Positions 26,066-37,246 of a DNA stretch of 64,000 nucleotides are shown in pieces. The translations under genes were made by a program, and so were the position numbers. Within the stretch, counting starts at the first letter, position 1. The number at the start of each line of letters is the position of its first letter. This DNA comes from Apus apus (lineage: Eukaryota > Chordata > Aves > Apodiformes > Apodidae), in NCBI RefSeq assembly GCF_020740795.1, contig NC_067295.1, positions 4,526,501 to 4,590,500 on the forward strand, given 5' to 3'. The notes beneath the pieces are model-generated. The model had not been told where the DNA came from. It made no database searches and worked only from the letters and a program-made list of their open reading frames with translations.

Positions 26066-27546
26066 ATGTTACAGATAAGCCTGCAGCACTTTTGTGGGGG
26101 TACCACGTAATGGGCCGATAAACCAAACAGTTACCACATCCTCAGATGTCATTTACTTTCTCCAGGGCAGAGAAAACCAATATGGGGTGAGCATTAATGG
26201 TCTCCAGCAACTATAAAAGCAAAATGAAAAGTGACGCTTTTCAACTCAGCAAAAAATAAAAGTGAGCTCTCCTTCTGCACTCCTCTGAACACTTGAGCTG
26301 TAGCTCCCAGCCAGGATGTCAGTTTGGACTAGACTCAGCAAAGTGAAAGCCTCTGCTGAAAGCCTTGTGTCATCATCTTCATCTTTCTCCTCACTTTTTC
26401 TTTCTTAGGCCTTTATTTACTGACTATCATACTTGTTTTGTTTCTTATACTTAAGGCATCCATAATAGTTTCCCATATGGAAAAAGGGTTGGACCTTAAT
26501 TTTAAGGTAATAAGGATCAAGTTGTGCCGTGCCTTATAAAGACCCCTCTTGTTTGTCTGTAGTGAGAATGTCTGTCTGTTCTATAAAATTTCAAAGTCCT
26601 GTTTTCCTCTGCATGTGTAAGTCAACATTAGGGAGCTGCTTTCTTTGGGAAAAATAGTGGCTGTCGAGAACCTCAGATGAAGGGCTCATAGGACTCCACA
26701 GTACTATTTATAGCAAATTTTGATTTCTTAGTTTTTTCTGAAAGCAGAACACTACCCCCTATCTTTAGAAATTCAAATTGATTCCTGATCTGTTTCAAGA
26801 AATGGGTACAAAATCTCCCCCCTCAATTGCATATTTTTACTTTCATCTTTACTGATTCTTCTGCAATTTGTGGAGTGTACAGGGATCCTCTGATGAGTAG
26901 GAATTATAAGTAAGCTACAAAAGTTCAAGAAGGCCAGTCACACATTGAAGAGATGAGCAGAAATATCTTGCTGGACAGAGCCAAACCACTGTCACCTTCA
27001 GGGGTCTGAAGAGAGGGCATCTACTGGTGCCTGCACAGGGTTTCTGTGGTAGCTGATTTCAGTTTCAAAAGCTGGTCACAGTTCTGCCATTTGTGTTTTT
27101 CACCTCTCTGGCAGGCAGAACTAAAGATAGCCTTAGTGTAAAGGTTTCCAGCTTGTTATAAATGCAAGCTTTTTTGTTTCCTTCCTGTTTTACCCTTCCC
27201 ACTGCTTTTGCCTGCACATGGTCAAAGAACCAGGCGAGGACCTCCTGTTTTTCTGTAGCATTGTGCTTCCTGAAAGAGGACCCTGGGGTGCTTAAGCTCT
27301 GTTGGACTCTAACCCCCAATCATATGCACAAAAACAGTTTAACTGCCTCAGGCAGACACATTTTTTCCCTTTTTATTTACTTACCTTTGAAATAATTTCC
27401 ATATTGGAAATAGTATGTACTTAATTTAAGAATGTACTATTCCTGAAATAAATTTTTTCTAAAGACAATTTCTAAGCCTAAAAGAGAGGAAAATCTGATT
27501 CTCTGTTTCAACTCCTTCTGACATTTTATGTGCGTTTTATATCTAG

Positions 27547-27630
27547 CCAGCACCAGAGCCAAACTCTGTGAGAACAGGACAAAGATTTCAGAGAATGCTT
27601 ACTAGGAAACCAATTCCCTCATGTGTCAAG
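27547..27630 (+). other. Exon-like block, sense, symmetric phase 0
   Basis: An acceptor (TGCGTTTTATATCTAG) and a strong donor (GTCAAG|GTAAGACT) bound exactly 84 bases that are open in phase 0-0: 28 codons beginning PAPEPNSVRTGQRFQRMLTR. No homology is recognised. Being on the CARD11 strand, it could be an exon of an upstream gene, an alternative 5' exon of CARD11 that would not supply its start, or a pseudo-exon. Confidence 0.2.
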
Positions 27631-29734
27631 GTAAGACTGATCATTTTCTGGGCACCTCAGCTCTCAGACTTCATGACAACCTATTGTCAGGATGTCTCTC
27701 AAGACCCACCCATAGCATTGTTCAGACGTTTGGCTTTTTCCCTGAAAAGCTGGCACAGCCAGAAATAGATTTCTGACCATCCTTGAAGGAAGGTTTACAT
27801 CTTGTTTGTTAAGTAGATGATACTAAAAAAAACCTTGATTCCCCCATTAGTGAGCTGTTAAATTCAGTGAAAGCAAATATACTCCCACGCACACATTCAT
27901 TTTTCATGATCAGAGACATACAACAACCTGCAGCATAAGACATGCATGACTTCTATTCAGAAGAGAGGGAAGGCAATTCTAACAACAGGTAAGTAATTAG
28001 TAAAAGACTTTATGGTGCTATATTTTGAGAAAGAACTGTTTCATTGTGGATAAATCTTCAGGATTAGTGCGAGTAACAGATAAATTCCTCAATTATATTG
28101 CAGTAGAGAAAGAGCTCAACATATCCATGATAGAAAATAGAATATAGTTTGATTCATCATGTCAGGATAAGAATTTGATGAAGCAGTTGCAAGGGGAATA
28201 TATAATCCCCTAAATCTTGATATTAAATTGTAGATCTCTCTCTCTGTCAATACTTCTAAGATTATTGCTTCTTTTTCTCACCAAAACTCCAATTTAGGAG
28301 ACACTGGGATATCTTAAAATTTACAGTTTTCACTCACTGGAAGTTGAAGCCTAAAAGTTTCTAAGCAGTTTTTCATATGTAGGTGACCTAATATAAGATA
28401 AATGCATAATCCAGTGTCTTTTCACAAACAGACAATACTGTTGCTTTGGTTCCTCCAAAACTTTTTAAACTCTGGGCAATGTTGTAAATTGCAGGCAAAT
28501 GCTTTTTTTAGACTGTATTCTTACATGAAGAGGCTCTGTCCATCCCTACATTCTCTCCTTTTTATGTATAACATATAACAGACCTTCTTTTGTGAATGAA
28601 TGGGGGCCAGTAAGCTCAGCACTTGTCTTGTGTGTTTTACACAAGAATCAAGTAATTTACACATTGAACTAAGCAATTAGTGCAATCTCTCGTAAAATCA
28701 GAATTCCGTTTTAGTAGAGATCATTAGCTATTAATGTAATACATTTCAGAAATTATTACAATCATGGCAATTTGGATCTATAGACAAAACCCTTAGACTT
28801 TATATATCTTTAAATTTATTGCATTTCCATTACTTATTTTGATGTGTTATCTGCACTATATCAGGTGAATGAGAAGTAACTCTATGAATGACAAGTGAGT
28901 TACTGTTTATTACAAAGTTGATGGTCTGTAATGTGTGTGGGTATATGAGTATCATAATGAAGTGAAATGAAAGTCCTATATATAGTGTGAAAGTATTTAA
29001 TATTCTAACACAGAGTTGTCATGCCTTGAGAAAGCATAGCTTCCAGAAATCCATACCATTGTTTCAAAGAGAAGTATTAATAATTCAAACCCAGGTATTC
29101 ATTTATGGATCAATAAATAGCAGTCATATAGTTTTATGGCTATGTTTAATCTCACATATGTAAAATCTTTGGTGATATATGACCACTATTTATAAGCATT
29201 TTCAGAGCTTTTCTACAAAAATGCTTAGCATCCTTCTCTTGGGAGCTACGCAGTTAAAAGCAAAATGAACATGGGAGCTTGGAAGAACAAACACATGCAA
29301 AGATGAAAAAATAATTTATAAGTCACAAGTCATGGAGAAATTGTACCTAGTGATCAAGTCCAGCATCAAGATTTTTATAAGCTCAGGGCTTTGTTGTAAG
29401 CAGTGCAGACCAGTTCAGTCTAATAGGCTGTTAAAAATCACTCAAGAATTCTCCTTTACCTTCTGCTTCTGCCCTCTTTCCCAGTGCTGCACTGCTCCTG
29501 CTTCAGCAGTCATTCCTATCTCCTGCTTCGAACACCTCACATGTTCCTAACCTGTCTCTGAAACCTCTGCTTTCAAAAATGGTCATTGCTGTTTTGGCAG
29601 AGTATTTGTGCATGTGATGTTGGCTGAGCCTAATTTCATTTAAAAGAAACAGTAAGGAAAACTAAGGCATAACAACATGGTAATAGCTCAGTCTGACCTC
29701 TGGTCTCTAATCATTTCTCCATCAAATTACTGAC

Positions 29735-29893
29735 TGATCAAGTTTCTTTTGGCAAATTCCTGTTTCAAAAGCTTATCCATGTCTGCTCTGTAATGAGCCA
29801 CTCTTATTCCTGCAGTGGTTTCTTTGCAAGGGAGGAGGTTTTTCCTTAGGGGTGGGTTCAGCTTGAACTTTGAGAAGATATGGTTTCTGTTCT
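29735..29893 (-). other. Exon-like block, antisense, symmetric phase 1
   Basis: On the minus strand a clean acceptor (CCATCCATCTCTGCCAG) and a GTCAGT donor bound 159 bases that are open in phase 1-1. The predicted 53 residues are basic and contain no low-complexity bias (KFKLNPPLRKNLLPCKETTA, then IRVAHYRADMDKLLKQEFAK). The exact symmetry and protein-like composition make it one of the better antisense candidates, but nothing in it is recognised. Confidence 0.22.
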
Positions 29894-31801
29894 CTGGCAG
29901 AGATGGATGGTTGGTTTGACTCAATATTCTTTTTATTAAATATTCTCCATATTCATTCTTGTTTTTGTAACAGCTACTTACAATATGCTCATGTGGGGTT
30001 TCATGTTCTGGTTTTGACACATCTCATTTATGTAACAGTTTCAAGTTCAAAGATGTCACGGTTCTCTTTACAGATGAGGAAAGTGAAGCACTCCTAGATT
30101 TTGTGAATCACAGAGGGTGTCTGTGTAAGACCTGTAATGGAAGTTTGAGTCCTTAAGCTCCAGGTCTGTGCTATGCACCCTTGTTATTTAAGCTGCAGAA
30201 AATGTCTTCTTACCATTCAAACAATGTAGATTAATAAATAACTCTTGTTTGCATCATTTATATTACTAATTAACCCTAATTGAATTTTTTCTGTGGGATA
30301 TATTATCTCTCTGAGCACAACACTTAGTAGAACTTTTCCTCCTGACCTTTTAAAGAAGCTGTACCTAATAAAGAGGGTGAAAATGTACGAATGCAAGCCA
30401 TTAATACTCTGCAGTTTTCCATTTGTCTCTATTAAATATGTGCATACATTTTTAATTAGAATAAATGTTGACCTATAAAGAAGAAACCTCCCAATTTAAA
30501 ACAAACTTACAAGAATAAATAACTTGCCTCTCCTTATATCTACTGCTTTTCAGGTTTGATAGATTATAATTTAGATTTCAGATATGTTAAATCCTTCATA
30601 GTCTGATACTCGGAATACATATTGACAGTGCTACTATTGTGTAGGTGAAACTGAACTCCACTGAAGGTTTTTGTAATAATAGAGATTAGATTTCCTCCTG
30701 TTCCTTTGTTCTGTTTACCATGATTTTTTAATTTTTACAATTAAAAAAAAATAGTCCTTAAAAGTTTTTATGTGGAAAAAAAATGTGGGTTTATCACTTT
30801 TCAGGGGGAATAAATGTTCCTCTATTATCTCCCCAGCACTTCATCTCATCACTTCTTAAATATGGATGTGAATACCTAACTTACTGTTTACTGTTAACTA
30901 ATTTATTTGCCTGGAAAATTTAAAGATCCTTGAATTTTAAGACCCATGGATATAAATTTAAGATTATAAGGACCTGAGCTATGGCTCATACCCAGTTTTG
31001 ATTAATAATATATATGTAATGAAAAGAGAATGGTTGGAGTCATCCCTGAATGAACTCTGACTTTTCCGGAAAGCATCACAGTCTGAAGCGTCTTTCCCTT
31101 TGGTTCCAAGATGGAGTGGAATAGATCTGGGTTCTTTGCTCCAGGGAAGGGAAGGTTTTTGGCAAGGCACTACCCACTGTGCTGTGGGTTGTGATCCCAG
31201 CTCGGGGAGTGGATTTGAACCTTACTTTTCCATTAAAAGGAGCGTGACTATGCTAATAGCTGACACAGACAGATGAATCCCATAATATTGTCAAACTCGA
31301 CAGAGACTGTACATTTTGTGCAAAAATACAGAAGCCCCAACACTGTCAAATGAAAGAGAGATTTTATACTATCTGTTCCTCACTGATATATGTTTGGCTG
31401 TCATCTTATTTCATAGTTCAGGCAATTGAAACACTGTCTAAACGTGTATCATAAACCTATAGATGAGAACATTTCCCTGTTGGATTTAAGCCATTACCCC
31501 CAAAGGTGTTAAAGAAACCCTGCTGTGTGTTGCTTTTTAAGATCAAGGGGCATTTTTTATGTTAATACCTAGGAAAGGCAGATGAACACTAACAGCTGCT
31601 TATCCACAGGCTGGTGAATTGAATAGGGAAATACTTCTGTTCTGGAAGTAAGATCTCCAGAGAAAAATGATAAATTGTCAGCATATATAAGCAAGAATGA
31701 TAGTCTCTAAGGATAGTTGAGCAAGGCTGATACTATAAAATATGTAAAACATAGAAAATATGTAATACTTCTGTTTCTTTCACTCAGGAGTTGGAGGGGT
31801 T

Positions 31802-32488
31802 GTGTTAACAATATATACGGTGCTACTATGCTCAGGCATGCAGGACAAGTGCAATATATTAATTCTCAAATCACTAGTTTATGAAATACCTCTCTGGTAT
31901 CCAGGGATTTTCAGGACTGTTACACTGACGAGGAGTCAAGGTCACTGTCCTCATGGGCTGCAATGTCTCTCTTGGGAGAAGAAGGGAATAGAAGAAAAAG
32001 AGCAGCAGATGAGGAGCTGGACAGCTCAGTGTTTTGGTTTCCAAATGCTGGTGTTTCCAGCTCTTCAGTCTGTAACTATGCAAGGATACCTAGCAGCCCC
32101 ATTTCTGAATTATGGCCTGCCTTCCCGAGGGGGGATGAGTAGAAAGGCATTCTATAGGAAGTCATGGGGTACAAGGAGAACTTCCCACTGGATAAACATC
32201 TTCTATGGAATTCTAGTGGAACAGACAGAAAAAAGTTTTCCCTGTGGGCTATGTACCTTTACCAGTCAAGGTCCTACACCCTGCATTTGGTTCAGGAAAT
32301 CCCCAATTCAAATTCTGTTGCTTTTGCCAGATATCTGTGTTTTAGGCGGAACATCTGGATTTTCTTGGATTTTCTGGTTGCCTAACAGAACTAAATTATT
32401 TTCTACACTTACATTGTGTGAAACACATCACTTCGGTCAACCAGCCTCAAGGAACCGTAACCTTAACCATAGTATTTTTATAGTTTGA
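31802..32488 (+). other. Longest open frame of the window, 228 codons, no recognised domain
   Basis: An ATG-initiated frame of 228 codons, clearly longer than any other here. The peptide is rich in Cys, Trp, Phe and Leu (for example GFSWIFWLPNRTKLFSTLTL) and shows no signal peptide, zinc-binding spacing, transposase or polymerase motif that I can recognise. A second frame (32,164-32,385) is open in the same interval, which suggests low local stop density rather than selection. It could be an unusually long chance frame, a decayed gene, or an exon of an orphan transcript. Confidence 0.15.
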
Positions 32489-33227
32489 GAGAATTTTTTA
32501 AAAGCAAAAACTGGGATTAAGATGGTAATTTTTTATAAAAGAAGCTTGATGCTCAGTTACAGGTGGCTTTGTGATAGATGACTGGTCCCCCTCCACTATC
32601 CCAGTTTGCCATTGTTGCCTTTATGACTGGGAGAATTTAGGTCATTGAAATTTCACTGAGAGATTCATTAAAGCTGCTTAGGCTTCACTGGATAATTGCT
32701 TCTTCTCTAGGGCATCACTTTAGGCATGGGGAAATGTGGGATCTTCTTTAAAACTCTTGTACTTTTTGAGAGCTGTTTGTAACCTACAACATTAATCAAA
32801 CCAAAAGTAGAAACAGGAACAAATAATATCTAACACCTTGCTTGACTCTGGAGAGCAGTTTTATAGTCTGCTGTCTGATATCCTCTTTGCTGAAGAAACC
32901 AAGGACAGAAGGAGAAACCTATAGTGAAACTCAGTGAGTTTTGAATTTCTAGCATGTTTTTCCTTTCAGGTTAGGAACCATGTGTGGAAGATCTGTGGTT
33001 TTTAAATCTCAGCGAAGCCACAAATCCTCCTGCCAGCAGAGCTAATTTCTCTGCTTGTGCTTAAAATGGTTCCACTCTTGCATGCACAAATCAGCTTCCT
33101 CTTTGAAAGCAGTAGAAAGCTTCACTCAGAAATAACTTGGGTTAGTTTTGATGGAATAATTGTAGACCACAATTCTTACAGCCATGTTTCACAGGTTTTC
33201 TCCAAGGTATTGCTGGCTTTCCCCCAG
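32489..33227. other. Non-coding stretch
   Basis: No repeat, RNA gene or coding block is recognised between the long open frame and the candidate 5' exons of CARD11. If the CARD11 promoter lies close to the candidate 5' exons it would be in or just right of this interval, but no TATA box or CpG island is visible. Confidence 0.5.
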
Positions 33228-33340
33228 CCAGAAACTGCAGAATCTCCCCCATGCAACTGTCACATAGATAGATTTTTGGCTGCTCAAAAATGGAAGTTCT
33301 CCTGCACCTTGTCACCTGCAGCTTGCAAGTTTGCTCAAAG
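33228..33340 (+). other. Candidate CARD11 5' untranslated exon
   Basis: A pyrimidine-rich acceptor (GGCTTTCCCCCAG) and a near-consensus donor (TCAAAG|GTGAGT) bound 113 bases. It lies on the CARD11 strand, 2 kb before the candidate start-codon exon, so an untranslated leader exon is plausible; mammalian CARD11 is known to have non-coding leader exons. Sequence alone cannot tell it from a pseudo-exon. Confidence 0.22.
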
Positions 33341-33689
33341 GTGAGTTGTGGTAAAGTTGCACACGAATTTAAGTAGCACATAACAATGTAGTTCTCCCTG
33401 GGAAAAAATGGTTCAGGACATGGCATGTTCTGCTGCTGCTAATGGAACTCCTGCTTTCCTTAATCTTTGAGCCCTTGCTTTAGAGAACTAGGATCCCTTC
33501 CAATATTGTCCTTATGGCTAAACTTGAGCCCTCAACAGTCCAGGTACATTTCCAAACCTGTTAAATTACAGGAATGATAAGGGAAAATCAGGGCAGAGGT
33601 GTCCCACACATTCTGCTCCCTCATTGTTTTCACTGGGTTTGGGATTTAAGTTGGGTAAAAAAACTTCTGAGTGTTACTGTACTGACACT

Positions 33690-34110
33690 TCAGCCATATA
33701 TTTTATCTCTTGCATTTCTTTTAACTTTATCATCTCACTTCCTCCATTCTGTTGTCTTTGATGCTGCTGAATCCTTTGACGCTGCTGTATCCTTTGATAG
33801 TTTTTCCACTGTACTTTTGTGCTTACTTTCCACTCGTGTTTTCCTTTATTCTCTAACAATTACTTTTTCTTTTCCCATTCTCTCACTCCGTTATTGTCAT
33901 CAAGCTTTTTCCCTTTCCATATTCCTAAATTATACATCGGTCCCTTATGCTTATTATTTCTAGTGTTTCTGCTTTTCTTTCCATTATTTTCTCTCATGAG
34001 AAATGCACACAGGCTTTCTTGTAGCCACAGTCAGCCTCACATACACACATCCCTATTACTCACATGTGATTCTTCCCTTTCCTCTCATTCTCATGGGGTC
34101 TTGCCTCCCA
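33690..34110 (+). repeat. Pyrimidine-rich (C/T) tract
   Basis: About 400 bases dominated by T and C on the + strand, with repeated TTTTC, CTTTC and TCTC words. The skew explains the long Phe/Leu/Ser-rich open frames that overlap it (33,574-34,178), which are not genes. An 18-bp tandem repeat lies near its left side. Confidence 0.6.
33756..33799 (+). repeat. 18-bp tandem repeat, about 2.4 copies
   Basis: The unit CTTTGATGCTGCTGAATC occurs at 33,756-33,773, again with three substitutions at 33,774-33,791, and a third partial copy starts at 33,792. It is a small minisatellite inside the pyrimidine-rich tract. Confidence 0.8.
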
Positions 34111-34419
34111 TTCTCACATATTCAGGACCTATTGCTGACTCCGGTGAGGTTTCATTTGTGTGTGTTCACCCAGTGTGAAGGGTAAAGCCCAGGGAGTGAC
34201 TGGAAGTAGAGCAGAATCTGTGCCTCGTTTTCCCCCTGGAGGTCAAATAGACACTAGCAGAACAAAAACCAGCACTATGTTATCCAAGTAATTGGGACTA
34301 TGGGCCCCTGAGTAAGATGGCAGCAGTGCTGAAGGACATTTCTAGCAGTGCTGGTGACTCCTGGTCCTGCAGAACTGGGAGAACAGCAAGGGAGGATTGA
34401 CTGGCTTTGTTCTTCCCAG

Positions 34420-34458
34420 CTTGCCTGTGAAGGGAGGGCCTTAGTTGTACCCTAGCAG
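34420..34458 (+). other. Candidate 39-base 5' exon with perfect donor
   Basis: A strong acceptor (GGCTTTGTTCTTCCCAG) and a perfect consensus donor (AGCAG|GTAAGTG) enclose 39 bases. One frame contains a TAG, so it would be leader sequence rather than coding. Its place 0.8 kb before the candidate start-codon exon of CARD11 makes an untranslated exon possible. A longer exon that uses only the donor is another option. Confidence 0.25.
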
Positions 34459-35295
34459 GTAAGTGTCCTCTCTGAAACCAACCAATGGCTGGATTTGCAT
34501 GTGTGGCCTTACACCTGGAGTCCAGCATTAAAGCAATATAAGATATTGTGGCTTCTTTATGTCAGCAGAGACAACCTTTGGAAAATAAATTATTTAAAGT
34601 ATTGTTCAATTGCAAAATAACCTAATACTTGCATAAAATTAAACCTTGGTGACTGCTTTTTTTAGCAAAAGCAGATATTAATAAAATATTTTTCTTGAAA
34701 AGCCTTTGAAATCTTGGGAAAACCCAGAACTCCTTCTGCCTGGAACTGTTGTTCTTGAAACTCTGTTTTGTTCAGTCTTTCCTTTTTCTTTCCTGCTTGC
34801 TTCCTAGCCAGTGCTTGCACTGCGAAGCCAGGGCTGGTGCTTTGTGGTGGCAGAGGCACAGCAGCAGGAAGGCTGGCATTCAGCGTGTCCCCTTTTGCCT
34901 GAGGGAAACATGCACTGAAAGTCTGAGGTCGTTGGCTGCTGCCAACTCTGCCCACTCTTCTTCCTGGGGAAGGGGCAATAGTGCCTCTTTATTTGCTTAC
35001 AGTGGGACTGCAGGGCTCTGCTGTCACCTGCATGCAGAGTCATTTGCAGACAGGCTGTAGTGCTGGGGAGCCTGTTTTTTTTTAAGCTCTGAGCAGATTT
35101 GCAGTCTGGTTTCCTGTCAGATCTTTGCATTTTCCTTCTCCGCCCCTCCCAGTCTCTGACACACTTTTTCTTACTTTCTGTGTTGCCCTTTGCTCACTGG
35201 TTGCACTTGCTTCCTTCATTCCTGATTCTCCCCAAGCTTTTGGCACTTTAGGAGCCAGGGGGTGTTTTTCTCCTTGTGTTTCCTTTACTTTTCAG

Positions 35296-35424
35296 CCACT
35301 GCAGAGCACAAATAACTTCTCCAAGACTCCTGGAGAGGCACTGACAATTGCATGGAGACGACATAGAGAGTTTCAGCCTGCAGCAGCTGCAGCAAGACAG
35401 CCCAGTCACCCATGAGCACCCAAG
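35296..35424 (+). CDS. CARD11: Candidate first coding exon of CARD11 (start codon at 35,412)
   Basis: The first certain CARD11 exon (55,443) begins with the last two bases of a glycine codon, so a preceding exon must end in phase 1 with a G. This segment meets that need. The acceptor TTTCCTTTACTTTTCAG is strong, then come 116 leader bases, then ATG AGC ACC CAA G and the donor GTAAGA. Joined, the protein would begin [12 protein letters not shown]; human CARD11 (from memory) begins MPGGGPEMDD, with the same Gly-Gly-x-Pro-Glu-Met register. The context around this ATG is weak (C at -3), and a four-codon upstream frame (35,352-35,366) precedes it. Two other ATG-donor pairs upstream of the CARD exon also fit the phase, so this assignment is tentative. 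Confidence 0.38.
35352..35366 (+). promoter_or_regulatory. Minimal upstream open frame in candidate leader
   Basis: ATG GAG ACG ACA TAG lies 45 bases before the candidate CARD11 start in the same exon. The frame is closed before the main ATG, so if the exon is used it could reduce or re-route initiation. Its own context is poor (T at -3, G at +4). Confidence 0.3.
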
Positions 35425-35837
35425 GTAAGAAAGGCAGCTGTTGAATCAGCTCCACCTCACTGCTGGCTAGGACAGTACTTGACTCTAATCGCTACAAGTT
35501 CCACTTTCATCTTTCACCTTTTTTGTGTTCATTTTCAAGAGTATGTTTCTTTGAGAAGGGTTGTGTTGGTGTCTTCCTTGTCCTCAGCAGGTCTTGCTGG
35601 AGGGACAGACATGGATTCCTGGTTCAGTGAGGTAAACAGGCTGCAAGTGGAGGTGTAACTGTGACCTTGCAGAGAGTGTGCACTGGGAAGGAAAGTAGAA
35701 ATGGAGGTCTAGAGAGAGGAGGTGAAAAGCCTGGTCATCATCACTGGTCTCTAGGGAATTTGCGGTTCTGGTCAGTGTGTTGTGCCCTACCCTTTTTGTT
35801 ACCTCTCTTCACTGGGGATTAATGCTGTTAACTAATT

Positions 35838-36520
35838 AAATTCTCCTTTTATTTTTTTTTCTGTTCTAATTTGTTCTTCTCGCTTCTCAACCCTAATGTA
35901 TCTCTTGATCATCTTTTCGTGCCTCTTTTTATCAACCATATTTTCTGTGTGACAAATTCTTCCCGTGTTTGTTCCTTTCCTTTTCCTCCGCCTTCTTTCT
36001 TGCTTGTGCAATAAACTGTACATTTTCCCCCATGTTCTTAATCTTTTCCTCCTTCCTCTCTGCCAGTTCCTTCTCTATCTTGTGTTCCCCTTTCCCATTG
36101 CTCCTCTAGCTTCTCACACACACCCTGACCTCCTGCTTTACCCATTTTCTCATGCACAGTGTACTGTGCTGCCCTGAAAAGTTAATTTTGCACACAAAGT
36201 GATGTTGCGTCTCCGCCAGATTGTCCTTGCACACACATGCTCCTTTCCTGCCTGTCCCATTCACCTACATATGCAGGATTTGCATTTTTATACATTTGGG
36301 GATGCATCCCAAAATGCAATATGTTTATATTTGCACAGCTTTCTTCCAACTCTCAGACTCCTAATTAGTCATTCACAAAAAAAATAACCACTGTCATCTT
36401 CTCTCTGTTTCTGTTTCAAACTGTTTTCCAACACCTATAGCACACCCTGGCTTCCTCCTCACTGACAAACACAGCCTGCCCTCACTCTGTGTATTCTATC
36501 CCTTCTCATTCTATCAGCAC
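35838..36520 (+). repeat. Pyrimidine-rich (C/T) tract
   Basis: A second interval with a strong excess of C and T on the + strand (TTTCTTCC, CCTCC, TTCTC words), about 0.4 kb after the candidate first coding exon. The skew is strongest at 35,840-36,180 and weaker after that. Overlapping open frames on both strands reflect this composition, not coding. Confidence 0.5.
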
Positions 36521-37150
36521 ACTCCTTCTTAAGGCCTTACCACAAATCTCCACCAGGTTTCTTTCTCTATTTTCATCTTGATGTTGCATTCATATTGGGA
36601 GCAACTATTGATGCACATGGTCTTACGTGGTGCTCTTAGTGTCCCCACTGAGTACCTGTAGAGGAACTGTAGGAAGTACTGCAGTCTCTCAGCTCCTCTT
36701 TCCTTTGCAGAATATGCAGGCTGCAGCAGAGGAAGAGCTTAGTGATGGGACAGGAGGTAGATGAAAAAATGAACAAGCACAAAAGAAAAGGTCTTTGGAA
36801 AACTGTAAAAATAGTTCTGATTGGTCATAGCCTTTTTACTAAACTTAATAACGTTTAAATGTTCCTGTTCCACAGCAGAATTTCTAGTTTTTGTCCTGTT
36901 GATTCCCATGGGTTCTCACATCTCAGAGGTAGAGGTTCCCAACTCTAATACTGTAGTGGGAGTGTAACTTTGCTCCTAGAATCTGGGAACAGCTAATTTC
37001 TTTTATTCCACATATATTGGTGAGTCACCAAGATCACGCATGGCTAAAAACTGCATCCAAGGACAATGTGACAGTATTCCTTTTTCAGGTTTGTAAGCTT
37101 TGAACCAGATATGACAAGTACATTTCTTTGATGAAGCCTTTTAGCCTCAC

Positions 37151-37246
37151 CTTCTTAAGCAGGACTGTTGAGACTGAAGATTTATTTCTAAGGATGTTCT
37201 GATGTGGGCTTTTGGAGACTGAATAAGGATCACTTCTTAAACTCAG
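37151..37246 (-). other. Exon-like block, antisense, symmetric phase 0
   Basis: On the minus strand a good acceptor (TTCTCTTATTAATTCAG) and a good donor (AAGAAG|GTGAGG) bound 96 bases that are open only in phase 0, 32 codons ending SSVSTVLLKK. No homology is recognised. Its phase differs from the phase-1 antisense blocks, which argues against one simple gene made of all of them. Confidence 0.17.

Larger units (their letters stand above)
569..31801. other. Long non-coding stretch left of CARD11
   Basis: About 31 kb of AT-rich, CpG-poor DNA with no recognisable protein domain, tRNA, rRNA or CpG island. It is either intergenic flank or the first intron(s) of CARD11, depending on where the promoter lies. 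Contents that can be named are a T-run (2,022-2,034), a TA-rich duplicated motif (12,871-12,928), a short CAG run (17,777-17,792), an AGAAT-type simple repeat (22,966-23,019) and a perfect hairpin (26,033-26,065). Several exon-like blocks on both strands are entered separately. Open frames of 60-155 codons occur at similar frequency on both strands and mostly look like chance. Confidence 0.7.

Noticed and set aside
33574..34178. Overlapping Phe/Leu/Ser-rich sense frames
   Set aside because: Composition artefacts of a pyrimidine-rich tract.
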